Notes under the pieces: generated by a model
What the model saw: the letters and a program-made list of their open reading frames with translations, nothing else
Database searches by the model: none
Told to the model about the DNA's origin: nothing
Part shown: positions 32,129 through 41,798 of the stretch, one piece after another
Position numbering within the stretch: position 1 is the first letter of the stretch
Layout of the letters: each line of letters starts with the position of its first letter
Made by a program: the position numbers and the translations under genes
Assembly: GCF_900519355.1 (NCBI RefSeq)
Contig: NZ_ULHE01000003.1
Coordinates: 186,001 to 250,000 of the forward strand
Direction: 5' to 3'
Length of the DNA: 64,000 nucleotides
Origin: Corynebacterium lactis
Lineage (GTDB): Bacteria > Actinomycetota > Actinomycetes > Mycobacteriales > Mycobacteriaceae

Positions 32129-32347
32129 ATGCGCGGCCAGATTTTCTACGACAGCGGCGCCCTCAAGTCGGTCGCCACGTACAACGGGGACGAGGACCAG
32201 TGCTACTACGGCCACTCCTACCCCGTGACAGCCACATTCTTCGACGAGGACGGGCGGGCGCTCCACGCGGGAAAGTTCACAACTTCCAGGTCGGGGCTCG
32301 GGTGTCCTCTCGTGGTTGAGCCAGAAGGGTACGGGGCGTTGGGGTAG
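32129..32347 (+). CDS. 72-aa protein under a SAM-type riboswitch
   Basis: A 72-residue soluble protein (MRGQIFYDSGALKSV...) with AAAAGGAG 5 nt before its ATG. It has two Cys (QCYYGH, GCPLVV) and looks like a short beta-rich domain (YDSGALKSVATYNGD, MORN-like in spacing). I do not recognise a family. No methionine or SAM-pathway gene follows; the next feature is a decayed IS. It may be a novel riboswitch-controlled small protein or the surviving part of a longer operon. Confidence 0.65.
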   Translation: MRGQIFYDSGALKSVATYNGDEDQCYYGHSYPVTATFFDEDGRALHAGKFTTSRSGLGCPLVVEPEGYGALG

Positions 32348-32710
32348 CTGGCGGGAAAATAGCCACCAAACCAGCAGCCACATACGACAAAACCCCAGCT
32401 CAAAAGAGCTGGGGCTCTGCACTCAGTTACTTAGACGTTCATTTTGATACAAGGCTTCAGGTGGGTGCACGAAGCGGCTAAGTGGGTGCAAAAGTCGTGA
32501 GGGTGGGTGCACTGGGCACATCTTGAGTGCTTCTGGCTTCAATGTTTTGGACGAATCGCTAGGTAAAGCGGTTCGTCACATCCAACTTCATCAAGGATGA
32601 GATTGTCAGGTAGCGGTTGTTGCCACGCTCCAAGAGCTAGGAATACCTTCTGAGAAGACGGCGGTACGTCGAAGGGTGCCTGAAGGTCTAGGTTGACGAA
32701 CTCATCCTTT
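32348..32710. other. Intergenic stretch with repeats, no gene seen
   Basis: No convincing coding frame. A perfect CCCCAGCTC/GAGCTGGGG hairpin sits near its start. Three copies of GTGGGTGCA lie at about 32460-32510, reminiscent of transposon-end debris. Confidence 0.6.
32391..32417 (-). terminator. Hairpin terminator, minus orientation
   Basis: AGCCCCAGCTC, TTTT, GAGCTGGGG then TTTTG reads as a terminator on the minus strand. On the plus strand the stem is equally strong but lacks a T-run. It sits after the 72-aa gene and may serve it imperfectly. Confidence 0.5.
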
Positions 32711-34033
32711 GAGCTGTCATGATTCTTGTTGACGGTGAAACCCCAACAACAAGGATGTGTGATTATGCTGAAGGCTTATCCAAAAGAGTTTCAGCAGCAG
32801 TGCGTGGACGCGGTTCTCGTGTGGGCAAGACGCGCGAGGAAGTCGCCGCCGAGTACGGGATCTCCTCCTCAGCTCTCACCCGGTGGGTGGCTAAAGCCCA
32901 AGGCACCCAAGGCACAGGCCGCGGCTCCCACCTGCGCAAAGCAGACCCGAATTCCCAAGACCCAGCTGAAATGGCCAAACGAATCCGGGAGCTCGAGCTT
33001 GAGAAAGAGCTTTTAAAAGAATCAGCGCCTTGCGTGCCAAGGGGCAGTAGAAGACAATTTCTTCCGCGTCATCTAGCACTTCGACAAAGAAGGCGCGACC
33101 AAGCCCAGATACTCGGTGACCATGATGGCAAGCGTCCTGGGTATTAGCCGCGCCGGCTATTACGCCTGGAAGAAGCGCCAACACACCCCTGTGGAGGCAT
33201 CTTCTCCCAGCGGTCACAGACTCGCTATTAGTGCCCGCGTCACAGAGCTGTTCACGGCCAAGCACAAGGGGTTTGCCGGTGCTCGCACTATCTTTGCTGA
33301 CTTGGTCGCTGAAGGTATCGAAACCACGTTGTACGCGGTGCGCACCATCATGGCGCAGAACAATTTAGTCACGAAGTATCGGCGCAAGAAGGTATGCACC
33401 ACTATTCCGGATCCTGACGCTGACGTGCGCAAAGACTACCTGCGGCGGATGTTTTATCCCCCAGTACCGACCACGGTCTTGCGCGGGGGATATCACGTAA
33501 CAGCGCACCCGTGAAGGCTGGATATACCTGGCCACGGTCATTGATCTGGCAACCCGGATGGTCGTGGGCTGGTCCATGGCCGATTCCATGCACTCGATGC
33601 TTGTGTTGGATGCCTTGACCATGGCCCATGATCGTGACTTCGTTGCTGGTGGTGCGATATTCCACTCGGATAGAGGCAGCCAGTACACCTCGCAGGCTTT
33701 CGCTGACTGCGCCGATGAACTCAATGTTCGCTTATCTGTCGGTTCTGTTGGTGTGTGCTGGGAGAATGCGGTCGCGGAATCGTTCTTTTCCACGCTGAAA
33801 CTTCACCTGCTGCATGAGCGCAAGCAATTCGATTCCAAGCAGCACGCCCGCTTGGAGACGTTGTCGTGGATTGAGACGTATTACAACCGGCAGCGCCGCC
33901 ATAGTGCGACCGGCATTATTCCCGCTGAGGCTATGGCCGATTTCCAGACTCTCAACCCCCAATTACTCCCCGAGGCCTTAGCAGCCTAACCAAAACAAAC
34001 GGGTCTACCCGTCAACAAAATTTGACACAGCCC
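32711..34033 (+). mobile_element. Decayed IS3-family insertion sequence
   Basis: The ends are imperfect inverted repeats. Left is GAGCTGTCATGATTCTTGTT followed by GACGG (32711-32735). Right, on the minus strand from 34033, is GGGCTGTGTCAAATTTTGTT followed by GACGG. Length is 1323 bp, right for IS3. I see no clear target duplication. Confidence 0.75.
32765..33989 (+). pseudogene. IS3-family transposase OrfA/OrfB, broken in several places
   Basis: OrfA starts MLKAYPKEFQQQCVDAV, shifts frame near 32822 into GKTREEVAAEYGISSSALTRWV and continues to ELELEKELLK. OrfB is open from about 33116 (MMASVLGISRAGYYAWKKRQ), shifts near 33480-33510, and resumes with LATRMVVGWSMADS, the second catalytic Asp (FHSDRGSQY) and Glu (WENAVAESFF), ending at 33989. 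Several shifts mean the element cannot move by itself. Confidence 0.8.
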
Positions 34034-34068
34034 AAGCGCAGCTGTCGTCAAATACAGGCTACAAGTGT

Positions 34069-34503
34069 CTACATTTGTTTGCGATACTGGCGTTTTAAGA
34101 AATCGGAAATGGCTTCAGTTACATCAAGGGTTCCAGTAGAATTAGGCCACTGTGTGACGATCTCTTCCACGTGCCCAACTAGGGGTGAAAATGCCCCCCC
34201 ATCTTCTACCTTAAGCCCGATACCTACACGCTCTGAATAGATACCATCCTCAATTGGCCCTGCTGACCATTGAGCTCCACTCGAGGCAATACACCAGGAT
34301 CCGATGGCAACTAGAACTGCGACAACCTTGTCTTCGTAGCTGCGCTCGCTCTCCAGAATCTCCTCAACCAGTTGGCGTGGAAACGGACGATCCCCGTCCA
34401 AAACGACCTCAGGATCATCAAAACTTGCGAGCACAGCTGGAACCGTTTCGCTCTGAAACTTGTACAACCTGCGGGCAAAGAACTGTTCGTACTGCTCAAG
34501 CAT
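34069..34503 (-). CDS. Small acidic protein, third gene of a secreted-protein operon
   Basis: A 144-residue soluble acidic protein without a signal peptide; GAGG lies 8 nt before the ATG. Helical parts (RPFPRQLVEEILESERSYEDKVVAVLVAI) and a C-terminal basic end. It follows two genes for exported proteins after 36 bp. Its size and acidity would suit an immunity protein, but that is only inference from context. Confidence 0.6.
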   Translation of the reverse strand: MLEQYEQFFARRLYKFQSETVPAVLASFDDPEVVLDGDRPFPRQLVEEILESERSYEDKVVAVLVAIGSWCIASSGAQWSAGPIEDGIYSERVGIGLKVEDGGAFSPLVGHVEEIVTQWPNSTGTLDVTEAISDFLKRQYRKQM

Positions 34504-34539
34504 AAGATTACCTCACAGAGGAGTTGTCATCGATGTCGT

Positions 34540-34821
34540 CTAATATAACCACCAGTAACCATTGGACCCGAGTTCCGGATGCCAATGACACGACTTATTC
34601 CGAGCCCAGTACGCCGTGCTTGGGTCACTGCGTAATGCCGCAAGGGATCTTTCACATTGGTCTCTTGTTTCGTATAAAAACTGCCCGATATCCGCAGATG
34701 CAAGGTGTGGACTCATGAAAGAAGCCACAAACATTACCATCGGCATTAAGATCTTGACAAGAATTCTGCGAATTCTGACTCGCATTCCCATTTGCCTGTT
34801 GCAATCAGAATTTTCTAGCAT
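34540..34821 (-). CDS. Small secreted protein
   Basis: A 93-residue protein (or 81 from an internal ATG at 34785) with a basic n-region (MRVRIRRILVK), a hydrophobic core and a cleavage-like SPHLASA. The mature part, DIGQFLYETRDQCERSL, has two Cys and a Trp/Tyr-rich end. Its first ATG overlaps the preceding stop by 7 nt. Unknown function. Confidence 0.6.
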   Translation of the reverse strand: MLENSDCNRQMGMRVRIRRILVKILMPMVMFVASFMSPHLASADIGQFLYETRDQCERSLAALRSDPSTAYWARNKSCHWHPELGSNGYWWLY

Positions 34822-35204
34822 GTCTCAATCCCATCAATTCGACCGCGGGAGGGTGCAATATTAGTACGAGTCCCCGCCTTTACCAATTTGCAGCCAGAGT
34901 CTGGGGCGAACGCAAAAATTATCTTCACTCGCAAGTCAAACGGGCAATCGTTATATACCTGCACAAATCCCCATTCCGACCGAGCCGAGATACAATCTGG
35001 TGCTCTCTCCCCAGCTCGGGTAAGGAGATTTTTACCTTCATTTCCGTCATTTCCGTTTTCCAATGCGGTGTTACCATCTTCATCAACGTAAATGATGACT
35101 TCGTCGACCACCTCGTTGCTCGGTACATGCGAAGCTGCATATGAGAAATTCGAAGTCGCCAAAGCAGCGCTGGTCAATAGAGAGCCGACTGAAATCAAGT
35201 TCAT
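34815..35204 (-). CDS. Secreted protein resembling tendamistat-type amylase inhibitors
   Basis: A 129-residue protein from the ATG at 35204 (AAGGAGAATAGTG upstream). It has a signal peptide to about ASA/YAAS, an acidic Gly/Asn linker, then a domain with C-x6-W-x8-C (CISARSEWGFVQVYNDC), a VKIIF strand and GCKLV. The spacing recalls the small disulfide-bonded alpha-amylase inhibitors of Streptomyces. I see the pattern, not a proven family match. First gene of the three-gene operon. Confidence 0.6.
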   Translation of the reverse strand: MNLISVGSLLTSAALATSNFSYAASHVPSNEVVDEVIIYVDEDGNTALENGNDGNEGKNLLTRAGERAPDCISARSEWGFVQVYNDCPFDLRVKIIFAFAPDSGCKLVKAGTRTNIAPSRGRIDGIETC

Positions 35205-35480
35205 CACTATTCTCCTTACTCGCTGAAACGGGTACCACCACGGACAATCCGAACATATCAAAGCTAGACAGCTAAGGTAAACAAAACCACAAAGAAAGTT
35301 AAATAATATTTTTGCGACTTACACGCCACTACACACTCGCGGTGGCGAGTTAAGGAGCAGTGGCCCAAAAAGTGCCTTGTTGGCCCGGTTCGCCCCCAGA
35401 TCAGACTAATTTGCTGGATTCTGGTATACCGATTTCGCCGCCAGTGAAGGTGATGGTGATGGTGCCGTCGGGGTCACAGC
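35205..35480. other. AT-rich intergenic region with inverted repeats
   Basis: On the minus strand, promoter-like TTGTTT...TATGTT lies upstream of the secreted-protein operon in an AT-rich block. CTCGC-GGTG-GCGAG nested in GCCACT...AGTGGC forms a double inverted repeat near 35325-35365. No other gene seen. Confidence 0.5.
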
Positions 35481-36276
35481 AGCCAGGACGATTGGGAAGC
35501 TCTGCAGGCCGCGCAGGAAATGCTCGGCGAGGACCGTCGCGATGCTTTCGCCAAGGCCTACTCGATAGTGCATCAACTGTGGGAGGCACTACGCCCTGCA
35601 CCATTCCTGGCTGAATACAAGCGCGATTACACGTGGCTGACTGCGGTCTACCAGTTCACACGCCCAGCAGAGACCTCAAACCGTCTTCTTTGGCACGCTT
35701 TAGGAGGTAAGACACTGGCGCTCATTCACGAGCACGTGCAGGTGGACCTATCGCACAGGGACCTGGAAACCATCATCCTGGATGATGATCTGGTGGAAGA
35801 CCTCATGCTGGGTGGGTGTGGCAGCGTGGACCCGGAGGAACTTGCCAAGATCGTCTCCAAGCGCATTGCCAAACACGCGGGCGATCCTCTGTTCTTGGTC
35901 TGGGGAAGCGGCTGCAGAATCTGCGCAAGCGCTACGTCGATGCACAGCAGCACAGTCTGGATTTCTTGCGTGAGCTGCTCGAGCTGGGGCGAGACACCTT
36001 GCAGGCAGAGAAGGAAGCTGGCGACTATCCACGCGAGGAGTGCGGCAAGGCAGCGCTTACGGAGTTGTTTGAGACTTTGCGGAGCGAGTCCAAGCCAATC
36101 ATCGTGAAGAAGGACGTCGAGGAAATCGACAATGTCGTGCGCCAGGTGCGTTTTGACGGCTGGCAGGTATCCAGCGAAGGAGACTGGGAGGTACGCCGCC
36201 AGCTGTCGTCAAGTTCAAGATAAAGTCCACCGACGTGTTCGAGAAAGCCCATGAACATATTCGCGAGTACTACTGA
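35481..36276 (+). pseudogene. hsdR: hsdR 3' remnant (type I restriction subunit)
   Basis: In three frames the segment encodes the C-terminal third of HsdR: FAKAYSIVHQLWEAL, GGKTLALIHEHV, then (frame shift near 35905) LGKRLQNLRKRYVDAQQHSLDFL, ALTELFETLR, VRQVRFDGWQVS, and (shift near 36210) FEKAHEHIREYY with the stop at 36274-36276. The helicase and nuclease domains and the hsdM/hsdS partners are absent. This is a decayed restriction locus. Confidence 0.85.
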
Positions 36277-36434
36277 TCAACCGGCCTATACTTTTTGACG
36301 CGGGGCTGAACCGTTTGACGCCGTAGCCTCGTGCGGTCACTGCAACCGCCAAAGAGGCCATGCGGAGGAGTCAATCAACCATCCCCAGGCGACTGCCGAC
36401 GGCTTCGTTCACCCGACATCATCACTCAAAAACC

Positions 36435-37804
36435 GGGCTAAGTAAAGAAAAGTGTGTCCACACCCCCACCAAAACCCCAGACCACACCCCCAAAACCACT
36501 AACTAATAGCTCCCCACAAGCAATTCACCACACCTTCACCCACAACCGGCCCCCACACTGCTACACACCCACCGATTGGATAAGAAGGATGACCACCAAC
36601 CGCGCCACATGCACACTATGCGGCCAACCAACAAAGAAAAACGGCACCACCAGCAAAGGAACAACCCGCTGGCGCTGCACCAACTGCGGACACTCCTTCA
36701 CCCACACCACCCAAACCCACAACAAAAACGCCGCCACCATGGCCCACGTCATCAGATGGGCCACCGGAACACAGTCACTGACCACCATCGCCACACACCA
36801 CAACACAACCAGGCAAACCCTGCACCACCGATTCCAATGGTGCGGGTGGATCATCCCCACACCCCACATCGACATCTGGCGCATCCACGACCAAATCTTC
36901 CTCGACGCCACCTACCTCAACAGCGGCTGCCTCCTCATCGCCGCCAGTAAAACCCACGCCATCAACTGGACCTGGGCCAGAAAAGAAACCACCACCGCCT
37001 ACACCGAACTACTACGCCCCATAGCCCCACCACTCATCGCCGTCATCGACGGCGGACAAGGCGCCCAATCAGCCATCCACCACTGCTGGCCCACCACCCG
37101 CATCCAACGCTGCCTCGTCCACGCCCAACGAACCATCCGCCGGCACACCACCAGCGCACCCCGCACCGACGCAGGCAAAACCATCTACCACCTAGCCCTG
37201 CAACTCACCCACATCACAGACCTTGACCACGCAGCCAAGTGGGTCCAACACCTCCACGAATTCGGCCACACCTACCGGGCATGGATGAACGAGAAAACCA
37301 CCACCCGCGACCCCACCACCGGCGCCTCCACCAGGGTCTACACCCACCAACGCCTCCGAGCAGCCTACCAATCCCTACTATCACTACACCGCCGGGACCT
37401 GCTGTTTACCTACCTGCAACCCCCACCAGAGACCATCAACCCCAACGAACTTGCAGCGACCACAAACAGCCTCGAAAGCGGCATCAACGCCCCACTGAAA
37501 GAACTCGCACACAGACGCCGAGGCCTATCACAACCACACCAACGCACCGTCATGGACTGGTGGCTCTACCTACACACAGAAGTCCCCGACGATCCAGTAC
37601 GAATCGCCAGGGACCAACGATGGGGACAAGGCGCACTTTCCACAGCAACAGACTTGCTCACCCACGACACCACGGCCACTACCAATGACACCGGTGCACC
37701 AGCAGAATACGACACCGACTACCAACACAACCTCGGCATCCAACACGGCTGGATCAAATAACCCGGACACGCCCGGGAAAGACACACATTTCTTTACTTA
37801 ACCC
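36435..37804 (+). mobile_element. IS1249-like insertion sequence (IS256 group)
   Basis: Inverted ends: left GGGCTAAGTAAAGAAAAG at 36435; right, on the minus strand from 37804, GGGTTAAGTAAAGAAATG. Flanks are CAAAAACC (36427-36434) and CAAAAACT (37805-37812), an 8-bp target duplication with one mismatch, as expected for the IS256 group. Length 1370 bp. It landed between the hsdR remnant and ssrA. Confidence 0.85.
36589..37761 (+). CDS. IS1249-family transposase
   Basis: A 390-residue protein from the ATG at 36589; the 45 upstream codons are low-complexity. An N-terminal zinc ribbon (CTLCGQPTKKNG...RCTNCGHSF) precedes the catalytic core with FLDATYLNSG and VIDGGQGAQ (DDE Asp residues), QRCLVHAQRTIRR (CxxH-type signature) and, near the end, TTNSLESGIN with the Glu. 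Intact, with strong C-ending codon bias. Related elements flank erm genes in corynebacterial Tn5432, but no cargo is present here. Confidence 0.88.
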   Translation: MTTNRATCTLCGQPTKKNGTTSKGTTRWRCTNCGHSFTHTTQTHNKNAATMAHVIRWATGTQSLTTIATHHNTTRQTLHHRFQWCGWIIPTPHIDIWRIHDQIFLDATYLNSGCLLIAASKTHAINWTWARKETTTAYTELLRPIAPPLIAVIDGGQGAQSAIHHCWPTTRIQRCLVHAQRTIRRHTTSAPRTDAGKTIYHLALQLTHITDLDHAAKWVQHLHEFGHTYRAWMNEKTTTRDPTTGASTRVYTHQRLRAAYQSLLSLHRRDLLFTYLQPPPETINPNELAATTNSLESGINAPLKELAHRRRGLSQPHQRTVMDWWLYLHTEVPDDPVRIARDQRWGQGALSTATDLLTHDTTATTNDTGAPAEYDTDYQHNLGIQHGWIK

Positions 37805-37889
37805 CAAAAACTGCTCCAGAAAACAAAAACGCCACCCCGTATACTTCCCGGCAGAACCAGGATTCTTTGTATCCAGAGTGACGTCCTTT

Positions 37890-38272
37890 TGGTGGAGCTG
37901 CCGGGAATTGAACCCGGGTCCACCGCCAACTTGCCAGGGCTTCTCCGTGCGCAGTTCGCGCATTCGCCTCTACTCGGCCCTCCGGCTCAGGCAAACATGT
38001 CCGGATGACGGGCCCAGCCACAAGTTAAGAAGATCCCCTGTGAGCCTTGCGACACACCCACCGGGCGAGCCCTTTTTAGTCGATGCCAGGGTCCGAGCCA
38101 AAGGGCAAACCCGGTCTGACAGACACGCTAGTCGCTAATTAGGCAGCGAGAGCGTAGTCGCGCTGAGTGTTCTCGGCGCTTAATCAGTTGCTGCGACGCT
38201 TACGGTGGTCTCTAGCCTGCACCGGCACGCTTCCCCTGGCTCACTGCACGGTGTCGAAACCATATCAGCCCC
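37890..38272 (-). ncRNA. ssrA: tmRNA (SsrA)
   Basis: The 5' end GGGGCTGATATGG pairs with CAGCTCC before the encoded ACCA at the 3' end, and the T-arm GGGTTCAATTCCC is present. The tag reading frame gives AENTQRDYALAA then TAA. smpB lies 90 bp upstream on the same strand, so both trans-translation parts are clustered. About 383 nt. Confidence 0.95.
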
Positions 38273-38362
38273 TTGCAGTTCCTCCGGGCGAGGGATTGTG
38301 CATATCGCCCGGTGGACACTCCACCATAACGCAGGCCAACACCGCCGGTCAAGGTGCAAAAG

Positions 38363-38866
38363 CTAGCCCTGGATTCCCTTGATGCGGCGCCCCAGCTCGC
38401 GGGTCGCCTCACGCTCCTCAGTGCGACGCTTGATGTCCTGGCGCTTGTCGTAGTCCTGCTTGCCTCGCGCGAGCGCCAGCTCGACCTTCAACCGGCCGTC
38501 CTTGAAGTAGAGCTTCATCGGCACCAGCGTGTTGTTGCCGTCGCGGACCTTGCCCCACAGGGAGTCGATCTCCTTGCGGTGCAGCAGCAGCTTCCGGCTG
38601 CGCCTCGGCGAGTGATTCGTCCACGAGCCGTAGGAATACTCCGGAATGTGCAGCCCGCGCAGCCAAATCTCGCCGTCGTCGATGGTGGCGAAGGCGTCGT
38701 TCAGCGAAGCCTTGCCCTCGCGCAGGGCCTTAACCTCGGTGCCGACGAGGACCACGCCGCACTCATAGGTGTCGAGGATGTTGTAGTCATGCCGCGCACG
38801 ACGATTGGTGGCCACCACCGCGTTGTTGGCGCTGACCTTTTCCTTCTTCGACTTCTTCTTGCCCAT
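38363..38866 (-). CDS. smpB: SsrA-binding protein SmpB
   Basis: A 167-residue protein from the ATG of [10 protein letters not shown] (38866). It has the SmpB fold: [33 protein letters not shown], then [11 protein letters not shown] and the basic tail of the decoding-site helix ([13 protein letters not shown]). It delivers tmRNA to stalled ribosomes. The preceding 19 codons of open frame are ignored because they lack a family match. Confidence 0.95.
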   Translation of the reverse strand: MGKKKSKKEKVSANNAVVATNRRARHDYNILDTYECGVVLVGTEVKALREGKASLNDAFATIDDGEIWLRGLHIPEYSYGSWTNHSPRRSRKLLLHRKEIDSLWGKVRDGNNTLVPMKLYFKDGRLKVELALARGKQDYDKRQDIKRRTEEREATRELGRRIKGIQG

Positions 38867-39097
38867 AACCCCGCTAACTCTAGCCGAGAACACGCTGGCA
38901 GGACAAAGTAATGACACCGCCAATAGCGCTTGCCGACGGCCCCACGGCCCCGCGCCTCAACAATGCGGGCAGCCCCTTCATGCGCCCGAGAAGAAACGGG
39001 GAATCTCGCCGCTTCCTTTGTGACGCACGTTACTTTCCCCTACTCTTTTACCCACAGCTTTATACAACTATTAGCGATTTGAAGAGGTCTTGAGGCA

Positions 39098-40794
39098 ATG
39101 TCCGATTCGACAAACGGCGCGGCGCCGGCCCCGGTCACAGCACCACCACCGGCACGACCGAGCACCAGAATCACGAAAACCAAGCAGCCAACCAACCCCC
39201 GCACGCGCCACCGAAGGGATTCCTGGCAACACTCGAACGCATCGGCAATGCGTTGCCGAACCCCTTCTGGCTCTTCGTCATCCTGGCGGGCGTCATCGTC
39301 GTATCCTCCTGGATCGGCTCCGCGATCGGGATGAACGCGAAGGACCCGGCCTCCGGCAAGACCATTCACGTCGAGAACCTCGCCACCTCCGCCTACCTGC
39401 AGAAGATGATCTCGGAGGCGGTCAGCAACTTCACCGACTTCGCCCCCGTCGGCCTGATCCTGGTCTGCATGCTGGGCGTCGCCGTCGCCGAGTACTCGGG
39501 CTTCATCGGCTCGGCGATCCGCGCCGCGATCGCGAAGGTGCACTCCCCCGTCCTACTGACCTTCATCGTCGCGCTGGCCGGCGTGACCGGCTCGATCGCC
39601 TCCGACGCGGTCTACGTCATCCTGATTCCTCTGGGCGCGGCCTCCTTCGCCGCCGTCGGCCGAAACCCCATCGTCGGCGCGATGGTCGCCTTCGCGGCGT
39701 CGTCGGCGGGCTTCAACTCCTCCCTGGTACTCAACATCACTGACGTGCTGCTGGCGGGAATCTCCACGCAGGCGGCGCAGTTCGTCGACAAGTCCTACGT
39801 CGTCTCCCCGCTGGCCAACTACTTCTTCACCATGGCCTCGGCGGTCGTGCTCGCGCTGATTATCACGGCCGTGACGGAGCTATTCATCACCAAGCACGTC
39901 GAGAAGACCATTCACGCCGACCACATCGACCACTCGGCGGCCGAGTTCACCAAGCCCGGCGCGTCCGAGGAGTCGGCACAGGAGGCTGCGACCGACTCCG
40001 ACACTGCAGAGACCACCGGCCGCGACAAGCTGAAGCTCTCCGACGACGAGCGCCGCGGGCTGCGCTTCGCCAATATCGCCTCGCTGGTCTTCCTGGCGCT
40101 GTGGTTCGCCGCACTGTTCATCCCCGGCTCCCCGCTGCGCGGCGAGGGCGATGGCATTCTCAACTCCGTGCTGCTTACCGACGTGGTTGTCTCCATTGCG
40201 GCATTCTTCGCCATCGCCGGCATCGCCTACGGGCTCGGTGCGAAGACGATCACGTCCTCGGCTGACGTTCCCGCGTTCATGGAGCGAGGCCTGGGCACCC
40301 TGACCACCATGATGGTGCTCTTCTTCGCGGTCGCCCAGTTCACCGCCTACTTTAAGTGGTCCAACATCGGCCAGTGGACCGCCATTAAGGGCGCGGAGTT
40401 CCTGACCCACGCGAACCTGCCTCCGCTGCTGCTCTTCGCCGCGTTCGTGCTGATGGTCGCCGTGCTCAACCTGCTGATCACCTCCGGCTCCGCGCAGTGG
40501 GCGCTGATGGCGCCGGTCGTTGTCCCGATGCTGATGTACGTCCAGGTCACCCCGGAGGTCGCCCAGCAGCTCTTCCGCATCGGCGACTCCCCGACCAATA
40601 TCATCACGCCGATGTCTCCCTACTTCGCCCTAGCGCTGACCTTCCTGCAGAAGTACTACAAGCCCGCGGGCGTCGGCACGCTGATGTCGCTGGCGATCCC
40701 CTACTCCCTGTTCATGCTGGCCGGCTGGTTCCTCTTCTTCGTCGTCTGGTACCTTGCGGGAATCCCGCTGGGCCCGGGCGTGCCCGTCCGGTAG
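39098..40794 (+). CDS. AbgT-family transporter with an N-terminal frameshift
   Basis: About 565 residues with roughly eleven helices. NALPNPFWLFVILAGVIVV, SDAVYVILIPLGAASFAAVGRNPI and SSAGFNSSLVL are typical of AbgT (p-aminobenzoyl-glutamate importer or sulfonamide exporter) proteins. The likely ATG at 39098 (MSDSTNGAAP) is in another frame from the body, and the body frame has a stop before any start. One base is probably missing at about 39130-39140, so expression depends on whether this is real. Confidence 0.85.
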
Positions 40795-40838
40795 GACGCC
40801 AAAGTGCCGGTGCGCTAGCTCACAACCAACTACCCGGT

Positions 40839-40878
40839 GCGGGATTGGTCGAATTTTTCGATCAATCCCGCGCTTTTT
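40839..40878 (+). terminator. Intrinsic terminator after the AbgT-family gene
   Basis: GCGGGATTGGTCGA (40839-40852) pairs with TCGATCAATCCCGC (40858-40871) with one G-U, followed by GCTTTTTTA. Confidence 0.88.
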
Positions 40879-40976
40879 TATACCGATCGGGCTTAGTATT
40901 GCCTACGTCGCCGCGCACCAAGTGGCGTCGGAAAGCGAAACGATAATCAGCGACCAAAAGAGGCGTTCAGCAAGCA

Positions 40977-41741
40977 ATGGCAACCAAGCACCTGAAATTC
41001 ACCGGATCGACCGGCGTCACCCTCGCCGCGTCCATCGACCTTCCGGAGGGCAAGCCACGAGCGTGGGCCCTGTTCGGCCACTGCTTCACCTGCAACCGCA
41101 TGGTCCCGGGCGCCTCGCGCACCTGCAAGGCGCTGGCCAAGAAGGGCATCGCCGCCTTTAGGTTCGACTTCACCGGCCTCGGCCAGTCCGAGGGCGACTT
41201 CGGCGAGACCACCTTCCAGACCAACATCGACGACCTCAAGGCAGCCTACGACTACATGGCCGCCGAGCTGGAGGCCCCATCGCTGCTGATCGGACACTCT
41301 CTGGGCGGCGCGGCGGTGCTCAACGCCGGGCGCGACATGCCGGAGGTCAAGGCCGTCGCCACCATCGGCGCGCCCTTCGACCCGGCCCACTCCATCGTGC
41401 GCATCGCGGGAGACATCTCCACGGTCGACGAGTTCGGCACGCAGGTCCTCCAGATCGAGGGCCGTGGCATCCCGATTTCCCGCGAGTTCCTGGAGGTCCT
41501 GGCCGACTACAACCCGGAGGAGTACATCGGCCGACTGCGCAAGCCGCTGCTGATCCTGCACTCTCCCACCGACCAGACCGTCGGCATCGACAGCGCCCAG
41601 AAGATCTTCCAGGTCTCGCGCTACCCGAAGTCCCTGATGAGCCTCGACCGAGCCGACCACCTGCTCACCCGCGCGAAGTCCGCAGCACGGGCCGCCGACC
41701 TCATCTACGCCTGGGCCGACGCCTACCTGCCTGCCGAATAG
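40977..41741 (+). CDS. Alpha/beta hydrolase
   Basis: A 254-residue single-domain hydrolase. The nucleophile elbow is GHSLGG (about 101-106), with the acid in HSPTDQTVG and the His in ADHLLTR. WALFGHCFTCNRM near the N-terminus is typical of the hydrolase half of hydrolase/OsmC fusions, but no OsmC domain is present. Substrate unknown. It follows a strong terminator and has its own promoter region. Confidence 0.8.
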   Translation: MATKHLKFTGSTGVTLAASIDLPEGKPRAWALFGHCFTCNRMVPGASRTCKALAKKGIAAFRFDFTGLGQSEGDFGETTFQTNIDDLKAAYDYMAAELEAPSLLIGHSLGGAAVLNAGRDMPEVKAVATIGAPFDPAHSIVRIAGDISTVDEFGTQVLQIEGRGIPISREFLEVLADYNPEEYIGRLRKPLLILHSPTDQTVGIDSAQKIFQVSRYPKSLMSLDRADHLLTRAKSAARAADLIYAWADAYLPAE

Positions 41742-41798
41742 TGGCCTGCCGAGTAAAGGCCTGCCGACGCAGCCGGGCACTGCCGTAGACTCGGGTCC

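Noticed and set aside
32441..32520. Three GTGGGTGCA copies as a possible CRISPR-like or iteron array
   Set aside because: Irregular spacing, too few copies, no spacers of fixed length; more likely IS-end debris.
37754..38138. Small ORFs around 37.8-38.1 kb on both strands
   Set aside because: They translate the tmRNA gene and its flank (e.g. the tail ending in PPTCQGF), so they are artefacts.
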